64,000 nucleotides of DNA from Jackrogersella multiformis (Eukaryota; Ascomycota; Sordariomycetes; Xylariales; Hypoxylaceae). Below the pieces are notes generated by a model. That model had not been told where the DNA came from. It ran no database searches and was given only the letters and a program-made list of their open reading frames with translations. Made by a program: the position numbers and the translations under genes. Of this stretch, positions 44,866-57,300 are shown piece by piece; position 1 is the first letter of the stretch; each line of letters begins with the position of its first letter. Location of the stretch: positions 2,294,001 to 2,358,000 of the forward strand of contig CADCXD010000005.1 of assembly GCA_902806575.1 (NCBI GenBank), read 5' to 3'.

Positions 44866-47669
44866 ATGTCTACCTTTAAACGAGCACCACAGTATGGCAC
44901 GGCGCCAAAGCCGAGTATTCTAAGTACACTGCGAGCGACATCCATGATAGATACAAAAACTGCGCTGCCAGCCGGTAAGGATGACATGTCTCCTGGCTAT
45001 GGCGGAATGGACACTTACCTTTGGCTACAGAAATTCTAGAGTCGATCCTCGATTACTTACCAGTGTCAGACCAACTTCGGTTCGCGAGGACGTCAAAGCG
45101 AATGTGTGAAATGGTTTATGATGACACAAGATGGGTAGCAAGGCTCAAGAGCATGGGATGCTGGAACGAACTGGAAGCTAGGAGGAGATTCGACGAGGCT
45201 ATGAAGAGAAAACGAGAATCTGTAGTGCGGCCTAACGTCAACGGCGGACCAAACCCGAATGCTACCAGGCAGGCTAGTATGACTATATTCGATGCTGCCT
45301 TGGAAGAGGAACGTCGAAAAGTCCTGGAAGATAAAGCTTCGCAGTCCCAGGAATCGAGAGTTGATGGGTTCGAAACACTGAGTTTAAACGCCTCGCAGTC
45401 CAAATCTCCATACGAAGACCCGACTGCGCTGCTTGAGGTGCTCAAAAATATCAGGAGCATACGGGGCCATGCGAGACAAGAGTATGGAAAAGTTTATGGT
45501 GCTCTAGCACCGTTCTATTTTGACCTAGCCCGAGCGAAGACTCATACAGAACCGATTGTCTTCAAGGTATTTCGAGATCCTGAGAGACAGGCACAGATGC
45601 TGTCTAATCTTCAGGTCTTCGGCAGAAGCGACTGGACACAAGATTTTCTACAGCGAGAGGCTAAGCTCATTAACATGATAACCATCTTCGAAAGCGCAGT
45701 CCTGAGAGAGTTCGAACAGGGATACGAGTTCTGGGACGTCGATGGCAGAATGCGGAGGTATGCGCATATCTTACATATCTTGAACGGCGGCAATGCGGCC
45801 ATGGACCTCTTTATTCACAAACACCCAATCCTCAATGATCGCGGGATCTTAGGTAATCCGATCGAATGCATTAACCAAGCTCCCGAAGACGACGTCACAC
45901 TTGAGCCTTCTCTTGCGTTCTTCGAACTGCTTGTTAAAAAGCTGAATGAACAGAGCGACGTCATTGGTCGTATATTCCCTCAACCGGCACACGTATTTTG
46001 GGCCTTTGTGGACAAAATTCGAGAAGAAATCATCATGGAGTATGTCACGCCTCTGTTGGATGAATGCCACGATCGGCATATGCCTTCCTACTTGAAGGCA
46101 GTGTCTGGCCTATTCGAACAGTGCATGCAGTTTGTTAGGTCGCTGCTTCCACCGAAGGGCTCGGAAAGAAGCCTAGATGACTATGCAAAGAACATAGCCT
46201 TGAGGGTCTTCGAGCCACATCTAGACCTGTACTTGCAAGAGGAGCTGGATAGCTTGACAAAGCATGCCGAACGTGAGGTTGGCAATTGGGAACAGAAGCT
46301 TTCGGAGCAGGAGGCTACGGTTGAATCATTCTACATGGGGAATTTTAACCGACAGGCTGACAAAAATGATTTCCTGAGCTCCTTCAAGAAAGTAATCATG
46401 ATGCCAGTTACTGTCTTGCCTAGTGCCATTTCGCCTTTTGGGGCTAGCAAGCCGGCGTCAACATCAGCTAGCAATCGGAATTCCACGATTCGACCCTCGG
46501 TGACCGGCACTCCTGTGCCGTCCCGTCCCGAAACGCCAGGACTTGAAGGCGCTCCGGAACGGTCCAGGAAACATTTACCTTCCGAGGCACCTAACGATGA
46601 GCTCAAAGCGAAGGCTGCGCTTATGGCGAACCGGCTCGAAGGGATTAGAAGCCTCTTCAGTATCGAGGTCGCTCTTAGTTTAGTGCATGCGGCCAAGGAG
46701 AGTCTTGGTAGAGCAGCAAAATTTGTTGCACTTGGCGGCCAGGCCGGCGAAGAGGCTCGGGAGCAATGCGAGGCAATGTTCGTGGTTTTGGTCAAAATAC
46801 TTGGCCAAACACACGTTAAAAATGGGTTTGCAAAGGCAGTGGAGCACCTTTCCCGTTACAACCCTCGCGAGATCAGCGATCATAGCCAGACTGGAGTGGC
46901 ACCGCTTGTCATGTTCATTGAGCTGGTCAATGTAGGCGATATTATCTCACAGATGATTGACGTTTTTTACGAACAGCAGCTTGCGGCACCAAAAATCGCT
47001 GATCGCAACGATTTCCTCGACCCTGCGGGCTTAGCTAAAAAGAAATTCGAGCAGATGTTGGACGAAAATGTCGCGGCAGGTCTCAATAAAGGCATCGACG
47101 TACTAATGGATGAAGTCGAGTATATCTGCGCTACGACACAGCTCCCTACCGACTTCAACCCAGCACCACCTTCTCAGGAGGCTGGAGCACCACCTACGGA
47201 TCCTGACATTGGTCCAACTACAACGGCGATGCGAGTTACCGAGCTCGTAGCTTCTCATACGAAGATGCTCATAGGGAGCACAGAGAAGACCATGCTTGAT
47301 GTGTTCAATAGCGAAGTCGGACTCCGTTTGTTCACTGCTGTGTGCAAGCATATCAAACGACAGCGTATCAGCACCGACGGCGCAATCAAACTCATTGCAG
47401 ATATGACCATGTATTTCGAGTATATTCGAACGCTTAAGAACTCAGATCTGCTAGATTATTTCAAAGCGTTACGAGAACTTAGCCAGATATACCTCATCGA
47501 TGCCCGGCATGCTAAAGAAATGGCAACTATCATCGCCGATGGCGATCGATTCGGAGGCATATTTCGTGCTGAGGAGGTATACGAATTTGCTGAGAGAAGA
47601 GCCGATTGGTATCAAGTCAAGAGGGATGTAGAGAGGGCAATGTATGGGCTTGAGTGCCAGGTCATGTAA
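44866..47669 (+). CDS. rcy1: Recyclin-1: F-box protein with Sec10-like domain (915 aa)
   Basis: Exons 44866-44974 and 45031-47669; the 56-nt intron (GTAAGG...CTACAG) splits a Glu codon and completes the F-box, which reads ALPAEILESILDYLPVSDQL at the junction. Without exon 1 the F-box would be truncated. Residues about 34-80 are the F-box (LPAEIL, RFARTSKRM, W59-region), followed by a short linker and a helical domain of about 750 residues like exocyst Sec10 (IFESAVLREFEQGYEFWDVDGRM, GYEFWDVD and later HIKRQRISTDGAIKLIADMTMYFEYI). Length fits yeast Rcy1 (about 840) and fission-yeast Pof6 (about 870). Family role: SCF-associated factor for endocytic recycling from early endosomes and, in fission yeast, cell separation. 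A Ser/Thr/Pro insert at about 480-525 (SKPASTSASNRNSTIRPSVTG) is likely disordered. Confidence 0.94.
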
Positions 47670-50600
47670 ATGTGTACTACGAGGCGCATAACCCTTCACC
47701 TTACGCCCAACCAAGTCGAATCAAGATAGTAGCGCCAGCTAAAAACCAGAGCCATTTAATTCCCAAGAATTGACCGAGGTTCAAACTCATCATAAGGGTT
47801 CTGAGCGACGGTATGTCAATGAGACTGAAGCTCGTACATATGTCAGTGGTGACGGTACCTAGTTAGACTGAAGACCTAAGCCACCTTAAAATAGCAATAG
47901 CCCCGAGATGTCGGTCATCGACCAACTTGTCGGGATGGAACATGCGTCGAACATGCATCGATGATCTCTCGTACTACAAGGCTGGTGGCAAATCTGGGCC
48001 GAATCTCTGGTGTTGCAAATTATACACCGGTAATATGGACCTGGTCATCGTCTCCAATTAACTACATATATTTCGAGCCTCACTCGGTATATTACCGGAC
48101 ATGACCGTCTTCAGACTACGTACTTGGTATAGGTAACTCTGCTGGAGATTTCAAGGAGATGAACCGCATTCAACGGGACATATCGTCATCGGGATTTAAT
48201 CCTCATAAAGCGGTGTAGTTTTCAATCACCGACACGCGGGCGTGAGATAGATGAAGCCTGCCTACCCTAGGTAGGTAGGTAAGCTTAGGAAATCTAGACG
48301 TCAGACTTCCCAAGCAGGCGTGTCTCAGCACTCCGCAGAAAGTTTCAGTTCTCATCATCGTGTGACCGAGGAACTTCCCTGTTGTCATTCGTAGCGAACC
48401 AATTGCCGATATACCTAGGCCCTATACAAATTCGAACGCAGATGCTCACTTCAAGTCTATCAGGCAAATGGGAAATCTCCGAGATTGGAGGCACTCCAAC
48501 GTTACCGTCTGACTCACTCACTAGGCGCGACGAGCAGAATAACCAGGACATAGACAGAAGCCAAGCAGCCAAGGAGCCTAATGATACTTCTATTCTTAAT
48601 CGATTTGATATATGATTGGTCTTTTTGCGCAGGCCTAGTGGTGCTTACAGCTCTTGTTTATGTAATGTGTCGACTCACCATTGGCTGCTGGTTAATATTG
48701 CAGAAGGCTATTTGCAAAGGGACAGGTTGAAGCACCTAAATCTACAGGGCTGCAGCGTCTATTCTTTCGAAAAGCTTACGGTTCCATTGTGGCGGACGAT
48801 ATACCTAGGGGTATATATGGATGTGTAGAAAATGATCGAATGTTACGAGTTACTGTTCGACACTAACAAAGGCGAGGCTTAGCAAATTCACCGCAATATT
48901 ATCATAACACTACACACCTATAACAATAGCCGGTTCTTCATGGCACGATGCTGCATCTGCAAACGCCGACGTCTCGGATACTCGCGATTACCTAACCACT
49001 AGATTATGCATGGGTACCTTATATTGACGGCCCGTTGCCGTGAGGCGTTTGTTAGTGCTGCTTTAAAGAGGAAGACCGCTTGGCAAGGCAGACTGGCAAA
49101 CAGGTAACTATTCTGTTGACACTACGTACTAGCCGCGAATGCCATCGATTCGTCTCCATCTTTGTTGGTGTCGGTTTCGATGGCTTGCATAGTCGTGGGA
49201 GACTAACATGTTACCCAGGTAACTAAGGTATAGGTACTACTATTTAGCAGCTGAGTAACAGAAGCCTGGCGTTCATGGTGTTAGGGCTGGAGCGTTTAAA
49301 GAATTCAGCCTTCACCTCGCAGCATGCAGTGCGACCACACACGCAGCTTAGCGAGTCTCGTGGCCATGGATGGTGAAGTCATTTATCTACCTACCTACCT
49401 GGTACCTAAGGTATGTTTTACAATTAAGCATAGCAGGCACCCCTGTCTTTGTAGGATTCCCCCACTCACCTTAAATCTATGGGATGGGGAACCTGAAGCT
49501 CAATCTGAACATGGACGGGTATGCATCGATATGGCTACTAGGTAGCTAGCCTCCCCTTCCCCTGGCCTGCCCTGCCCGGTACCTTTGCAAGATTTAGGAT
49601 GATCTTTTCCTAATTGTGAACACGGCACCCTTTTAGTATCTTCGACAACGCTAAAACCCCCTTTCTCGGAGGCTGAGAGATTAAACAATTTGTCTTGGTC
49701 GATTTCAGCCGCACGGGGGGATGAACCACAATGGCGTCAAATCGAGATAGATTCGTACCAGGGCGTCTAACAGACATTACATACTGCCTCGCTAGCCTCT
49801 ATTGATCTATCGGTAGACGCCGAGACATGAAGTTTGAGTAAGAAAGTTCTCGACGTAGCTACCGAGAGCTTATCTTGTTTTTCGAGTCAGCACACATAGG
49901 GACCCCTATTTCAGGATCGTTTCGGGCTCCGTTCATTGGCTCCGGCTATTCGACCCATCAGGTCCTGTGTCTTCGCCTGAAGCCAATTCCTATTTGCTGA
50001 GGACTCTATTGCTTAGGTACATCACCTAGAGCAATAATGGCACCTGAAGCAGACAGCTAGTTTACAATCACCTTCACGATGATCCCCGTATTCCTTCTCG
50101 CAATATACAGTAGTATTACTAGTCTTTCGTTATCCGCTGGTCAACAAACGGGGATATTATTCGTCAACCATCGCCAAAACTCACTCTATCTAGATAGTGG
50201 CATATCACAGCCACATGCTGCAGATTAACCTACGGATCTTACGCCCTACGACATATGCTAATTTGCAGATAATGCCAAGCACATCTGGCCCATGACTTGT
50301 CGTTTCCCTTTGTGGACTAGACTAAGATCGTATCCCGTTTCCTAATCTTCCCCATGGGAACGTTATAGGGATTGGCATCTTACTGTGGCTTTGCCTTGAG
50401 TATGATCCATAGCTTTAGGCTCGACGGCTTCTCTGCTTCGACTAGAACAGACTTGTGTGGCTTGAGATCCCGAGATGTCGGATTTCAGGGCTTCTCGGGT
50501 CGAGGTGCAAGAAACGTAACATCTTCACATCATGGCGGATGATGAACAATGTCATTCTCACTCGCTCAAGAGAGGGCACCTTTGACGTCTCCGCCCGCCG

Positions 50601-51371
50601 ATATAATCGCCGCTTAGCCTGGCAATCTCATATTTGATCATACCCCTTTCTCTTACCGTAGGATCGGGTATGCAATGCAGGAGAACACTGTCTATCCACA
50701 GATAATCAGTGCGTCACTCTCGGGTTACAATTGTGGCTTGGGTCTAGGTTGCTCCATTGTTACCTCACCGTCCTTACATACTAGTTACCCATCTATACGC
50801 ATACAAGCAGTATGTCATTCTGTCTGAAGCCTCAAGTGGGTATAGACAGACACCATAAGCCTTGCTAGGTAGTCGCAGGTCGTAACCCCAGCTTAGCCAA
50901 AGGTACCAAAAAGCGATCCATGGTCAGTTAATGTACTGTAGTAGACGGTAGCCTGTGAGATATACCCTTGTCATTAGCCTTATATGTGGTTCCAAAGTTA
51001 CATTCCATCGAGTGAAAAGCGGCCCCCAAAACCCTTTACCAGCGGTAATATTACAGGTACATATAGTTCATCTAGGACTTCTCTAGCTTATCATTTATGC
51101 TATCTGTTTGATTATATATTCAAGAGTATACATGACAAATCGAGTCTCGAATCCCGAGCCGCAAGCTGTTTTAACATCACCATCATTTTCGACTAAGTAC
51201 TTCAATACTCGAGAATTAAGTCCAATATCAACCACAACCAGCTGAAGAACGAGCAATATATCGATTGGAAATACTGGCGACGACATAAAACACTTTGCTT
51301 TTGTTTTATTCAGCTTTAAAGGAACAGCATATCCCGATATCGGTCTCTGGCATAGGTGTTGGAACGAGAAG
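47670..51371. other. 3.7-kb intergenic region without a recognised gene
   Basis: Short frames only (maximum about 80 codons), none with family features. A TACCTAGGTAGG-type tract lies near 48265-48282 and another near 49388-49410. A 67-base stretch on the minus strand (49009-48943) has a tRNA-like D-arm and possible acceptor pairing but does not fold convincingly. The last few hundred bases are probably the leader of the bZIP-like gene. Confidence 0.5.
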
Positions 51372-51971
51372 ATGCCTTCACACTCATCTAAGAATCATGA
51401 ATCGAACCTCAAAAAGCAGTCGAGGTCTAGACCGAAAACCACGAAAGACGACTGGGCCGACGTCACAGAGCCCGAGGAAAGGAGGCGCATCCAAAACCGG
51501 CTCGCCCAACGCAAATTTCGTATGTAGCATAGTACGCGGTCCCTAGCAAGGCAAAGCTAACGCCCACGAATAGGAGAGAAAGCCAGAGAGCAGAAAGAGA
51601 AAGCGGAGCGAGAGTCCCGCAATCTCGAAAACGCAGACAGTAGTTACCGGCTCCCTTCGTCAGACGAGATGGCGGCAGACGACGGAATAGACCTCTCCGG
51701 CTTACCTTGGGGGAGCATGAGCATGAGGCACGTACTTGCCATGGGCCACGAGACCGAGAGCAGGCGGAGCGGCGGAAGCGGAGGCGACAACGCACAGACT
51801 GAAACACCACAAAATTACGCAACGCCTAGCTTTTACCAACAGTACCAGGCAGCTGCCTACGGTGAGAGTACGAATAGCAGCGGAGGGGAAGACTTATCCT
51901 ATCGAGACCTATCGCCTTACTACTACGACCTTGATTCGAATAATGGACACAACTCCTATTACCAAACTTAA
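51372..51971 (+). CDS. bZIP-like basic-region protein lacking a leucine zipper (181 aa)
   Basis: Exons 51372-51519 and 51574-51971; the 54-nt intron (GTATGT, GCTAAC, GAATAG) splits the Arg codon of the basic region. The joined frame is 181 aa. The bZIP basic region is complete: EERRRIQNRLAQRKFREK (residues 35-52) with the conserved Asn42-x7-Arg50. What follows (KAREQKEKAERESRNLENADSSYRLP) has a single Leu (67) and no heptad repeat, so a classical zipper is missing. Residues about 80-181 are Gly/Ser/Tyr-rich and end in SPYYYDLDSNNGHNSYYQT, with no recognised domain. Similar short fungal bZIPs with TEPEERRRIQNRLAQRKFR basic regions are known to me, but I cannot give a gene name. Probably a nuclear regulator; it may dimerise poorly or through partners. 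Confidence 0.82.
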
Positions 51972-54377
51972 AACTCCATAGGGGAAAGGGTACCTACAGA
52001 GAAGAGGAAGAAAAAAAGGATATAGAATGAGCCAGAAAGGCGAATAGAACATGTGTTCCTAGCTAGGACCCCTTAAAGTCAAAAACTTGAGGCTGAAGGG
52101 CTGATATCCGGTTGGTCAGTATACGAATGGTAACGAATTGTAACGAGGGCTTATTAGACGGGCGTTACAAAAAATTTGATTTTTATTTTCTCCTAGCTTC
52201 TTCTGCTAGAAAGCGTGTACTACGGTTTATCCTGTTTTTGTTGTTTTTTTAGTCAAGAATACCCATTTCGACAATGTATCATTATTAGCCACGGCAGGCA
52301 GAAAATACTTACATACTTCACCCAATAAATGTATGGGTCATACATGCGTACTTACTTGGTTCCTTTCGGAAGGCGAAGGGGAATAAAGTGAGACAGGCAA
52401 ATCCCGATAGGACGTCCCCCTATCCGAGGGAGACACTAAAACTAGAACTTGCGGTGTACATATTGGTATTAGAGTCACTTAGTGACGAAGAAACTAATGT
52501 AAGCCTCTCTTACTTCTCCGTATAACCTACCTAGGTAACCAACCTCCTACCTAGGTAGGTATAGATAGGTAAGTATTCGTCACGAGATGAGCCTCATTCG
52601 TACGACGCCATTCGCATATACGACAGACAGACAAGTATAGCCGAGCCGAAGTAAGGGATACCGTCGCAATAGACTTTGGGCCAACCGGTTTGTCGAATCA
52701 GTTCAGCTAACCATCCCATCTCAGCCCTACCTGCAATGCCACTACATAAGTAGTGCCTAGGCAGGTAATCATCTGCCTCCAAAAGGGGGAGGGGGAGGGG
52801 TTCCACCCTCGGTCAAGATGTCGGGGAACCTGAACTCGGGGAGAAGGAAATAAAAGAGTGCTAGTAACAAAAAACAAGGTGGATATTAACTAGGTACCTA
52901 ACATTACTGACCGAGGTAAATAAATATATGCAGTATAGATCCCTAAATATATATCCGCAGACACGTGTGAATGTATGTCTCATATGTATGTACCTACCCT
53001 ACCCTACCTAGCATGTATAAAAGGGGCGTGGAATTAACCTCCTTCCATACCTACCTACCTACATGGGTAGTAGTAGTACTACTCAGTATCGGGTAGAGAG
53101 TAACAGTAACAGTAGTAATATAAAAAGGTTCCATCGGACCATATTAGGCAGGCTTCTAGAAACGCGCGAACCCGACATCGACCCCGGAAAACAGGCGAAT
53201 CCCACGTGCGAAGCCACGCATCCCGGGATTCTCATAGGCTGGTGTGCATTCCTTCCCCGTGTGGGATTCCACGTAGTATATATATATTAATTGCTGAGGC
53301 TAGCGGCCCTCGATCGGCCCCAGCTGAAACTAAAGGCGGCCGGCATGCGTACATCATCATCATCAGCTTACGACCCTGCGTACATACAGATGAGATAGAT
53401 GCCTTGGCCTAGGTTTAGCTAGTTAGGTGACGGACGTTACATTACATACACTTACTACTCTCTCTTCAATTGCGTCGTCCTTGGCGTCGTGTATTAGTGC
53501 TAGTTATTACATACATAGTCCCTACATCATCACACCATATACACCTGTATCTCGGATACGGCAGCCCCCCCCTTTTTCCCTTCTCCCTTGCTGATTGTTA
53601 TGTGTGTATGTTTGCCTCACATCCATTCATCCATCCACCCATCTAATTACTACATACATAACACATATGTAGCACATAGACGTACATCTACTCATCCATC
53701 GTAGGGCAGCAGGAGGATTATCGACCTAAGCACCAAGTCGACAGCCCTAGCTCATGTCACATACATATCTCAACATCACAGCGCGGCCTGCACCCGGATA
53801 AGGCTAAACGACGCAAAGGGCCGTAGCACTGGAGATATTAGGAGAATAGGTAGCCAGGCTAGGAAGGTGAAAACCACGATCACCGATTCCGCACGTGTGC
53901 TACGCCTGCTTGCCTACCCAAGGTCCTTTTCTAGATGCTCGGAAATCCGGTTGGCTACTTATCTCGGTGCCAGCTTAAGAAGGATGGCGCATTACCCCCG
54001 GGCGGCAGCTATACTAGCGTCGACCCCGTACGGATACGGACGAGACTAATGAATATTGCCGTCACTATCACTGTAGCACCAGCAATGCAATCTCATGAAA
54101 GACGAATCGTGTCGTCGTGTATTGTTGTAGCTTGCCTAAACTAGCAAAGCGAATCATAGCATGATATAATAGCAACATGTGTGGTATCTCTCCCAAGCAA
54201 AAACTCGTAACGCCTCGCGTACCCTAGTCCGCATCATAACGCCCAAGAGGCATGCCTAGGTAAGCCTTAGTAACTCCTTGCTCCCAGAGCTTATGACCTA
54301 TAATGTACATCTTCCGGCCTCCGGGCGGTCGTCATATCGTACGTAATCATAAACCCCGACGTGCACCTTCTTTCTTT
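51972..54377. other. Convergent intergenic region, no gene recognised
   Basis: About 2.4 kb with CT-rich and AT-rich patches, palindromic tracts at 52525-52571, and a TATATATA stretch near 53278-53286. Frames of 60-75 codons only, none recognised. The right end is the 3' flank of the SHPRH-like gene. Confidence 0.55.
52525..52572. repeat. TACCTAGGTA-type palindrome cluster
   Basis: Two CCTACCTAGG units separated by AACCAACCT, followed by GTAGGTATAGATAGGTA. Member of the dispersed palindrome family. Confidence 0.75.
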
Positions 54378-57300
54378 TCACTCGTCACCGCCGTCTCGTC
54401 TCGCCTCTGCCGCTTCGCCCGCGAGGAACCCCATCACAGCCGGATTGTGCTCCCTGTCGTCCGCGGCATTCTTTTTCTTGGCCACGTGGCCGAAGAGGCA
54501 CTGCCAGAGGTCGTTCTTGTCGACGACCTCTCCAAGGCTCTGGTCCTTACTCATGAGCTTGGATAGAGCAGCCTGTTGGAGCTCTAGCGAGTTCGCCGCC
54601 TCGAGGTTTAGGTCCGAAACTTCTGATATGGACTCCTTCGACTTGCCCTTGGTGTCGTTTCCTATGTGTTCCAGTCGGCGCTGGACGGACAGGTTGTAGA
54701 TAGACTCCTCCACCGTGCCGTCGATCAGGTAGAGCCACACGGTGGTCTCGTGCTCCTGGCCAATCCGATCTACTCGAGCAATCGCTTGCAGTTCCAATGC
54801 CGTATTGAGCAGGGGCTCGCATAGGAACACATGACTCGCATTGACCAGATTGAGACCACTGGCGTGTGCTCTAGCATCCATAAGGAAGCACTCAATGGCG
54901 GGATCTTCCTTGAATCTGTTAATGCCGTTCTTCATCTTGAACGAAGTATACCCGATGCTGTGCTGATCGAAGGCCTGGCGTAGAACGTCGAGGAAACCTG
55001 GGAATTGCGAAAAGATCACAGACTTGGCACCTGGGTCCTCCACACGCAGCCACACTAAGTGCTTCGCGAGCGTGTCGATCTTTGTAGCGAATGACGGGCC
55101 ACGGAGATCGATACTCTTGATAGCCTCGAGTTTTTCGCTCCCAAATTCGGAATAGATGCCGAACTTCCTTGATTTAGAAAGCGAGCCGGCATCGCCTGGG
55201 ACAGGTGATAGCTCTTGCGAGCCCTCCGGGTGTTCTTGGTGAATTCTTAACTCCTGTTTCTTCAATGTGATATCGTGAAGCATCGACAATTTAAGACGAG
55301 TCTTGCAAACGGGACAGGTGCGGTTGGTTCTGAACCAAAACAGGATACATTCCTTGCAGAACTGATGTCCGCAGACAGTGAGAACTCCCAAGTTGAAGGG
55401 GGCCTGGCAGATGATGCAGAGTTCCTCCTCTTTCTGTCCAGCTTCTTTGAGGTGCATAACTGTGAGAGGGGTCAGTGACTTAAATCAACCTTCCAACGTG
55501 GGAGAAGCTTACGGTAACGATGCTTAGGTAGCGCCTTATCAATTTTTTCCTTTAAATCGTGCTCGTTTCTTATCACTTCAGCCAGTGACATCTCGATCTT
55601 GTTGGGGTCACTTCTATCGTGAACTTGAAAAGGTTCAACCGTATCCGAGATCACTTGGAGCTGTCTGTAATATTCGACACGAGCGTTCATCGCCGCAACG
55701 AAGCCTTTCAACTCCCACTCCAAAGCTGTCGCGGCTTTGTTCTGCGCGGTATTATGTGCCTGTATCGATTTCAGCTGAGTTTCAACGATTTCCAGCTCGA
55801 TCCTTGCGCGGTTTCTTCCATTATCGACGTCGTGGCGAAGTTTCGTTGCTAACTCTCTAAGGCTTGCAACAATAGCTCGGAATGAGGTCCACTCAGGCTT
55901 CGGCTTAAATTGCAGACGTTCTTTGAGCAACTGGAGAGTTGTCTCGGGAGCGTGGCCTTCCCCGTGCTTTGCTTGTCTTTCTGCGAAGGTAATATCGTAC
56001 CTGACACGTTCGTTCTGCAGACCGGTGATCGCATCTTGTCGGTCAGCAATGACGGCTCTTAGAACCAACGTGTACACCATCAGTTGGTCCTGAAGCTTCA
56101 TAGAATCCTGGTATTCTTCACCCGTCACCTCGCTCTCGTCTTCTTCGTCTATGAGTGGCCGAATCAGCATCTGGATGATGGCTTCTCGCCACCCATCAAT
56201 CAAGTTTGCTTGTTTGTTGAGGGCTTCAGCTAGCTGCTGGAAGTTGTGAAGAAATCTTCGACTTTCCAACCCGCTGAAAGAAGGAAACTGAATTTCGGGA
56301 ATCTCGACGAATGACTGCGTTGCCGTCTTGCCTCGGATCTTATCTATCAAGGACAAGACTTTTGTATAAGGCTCATGCAAGATCTCTTTTCGGATGTTTT
56401 TTGCTATTTCGTATCCACCGAATTCCTTTGCCTCTAGCCGTTCGTAGTCTTTTTCATCAGGGTCTCCCGTCTTCAACATGTAATATGCACTGGCGATGAA
56501 GAAAACGGCTCGATGGTGGAGATCAAGCATATTTCGAAGTCTGCGTCGGCACTCGCCAATTCGTCCTGATGTGATTTTCTCATCGGGATCTTCGTCATCC
56601 TCGGAATTGCCGCTCTCAACGGAACCTGCCTGTTTCGCTTTCTTTAACTCGGCTTCTAGTAGCACCCGGCATTCTTTCTCGAGAACCTCGACTTCCTCCA
56701 GCACCTCTTCCCAAATTAGCATGGCTTGATCTACCTGAAACCGACCTTCAAAGAGTAGGCCATGCTCTAGCTTCGCGAGTAAGTAAAGTCGTTGATTCGC
56801 TCTCACCGAAGCTTCCGACTGCTCAATCATAGCGTCTAGCACCTCATCGACTGTGCGTAGGGCCTTGCTCTTGTTGTCGGCTGTGCGAAGGAGACGGCCG
56901 GGACCGAGCGAGGCGTGTAAGACCGTCTGTCGGAGCTGAGCAAGAGCGCGGTTCATTAAATCTACTGTATGCGGATCTTCGGGGTCCCATACTTCTTGAA
57001 GAGGAACTCCATTCTCATCAAGGCCACAATTCTCCGCCAGCTGCTTGAACTGTTCCTGGTAGTGCTGCTGCTCGACCGCAGTGAAGGGCATGGTTATGAC
57101 ATAACGTCTTTGAGCTGGGAGCGTTAACTCGTCACGGACAGCATGCTTCGTATGTCGGAGGGAAATCCTGTTGAAGAGGGGCTTGAACAAATCTTTACGG
57201 GAAGAAATCAGCCCTTCCCACAAGGCAGTAGAGGATGCGAAAGGCTGATAGTGAAGGAAAACCAGCAAGCCCCATAGATCCTTGATGCTGTTCTTAACAG

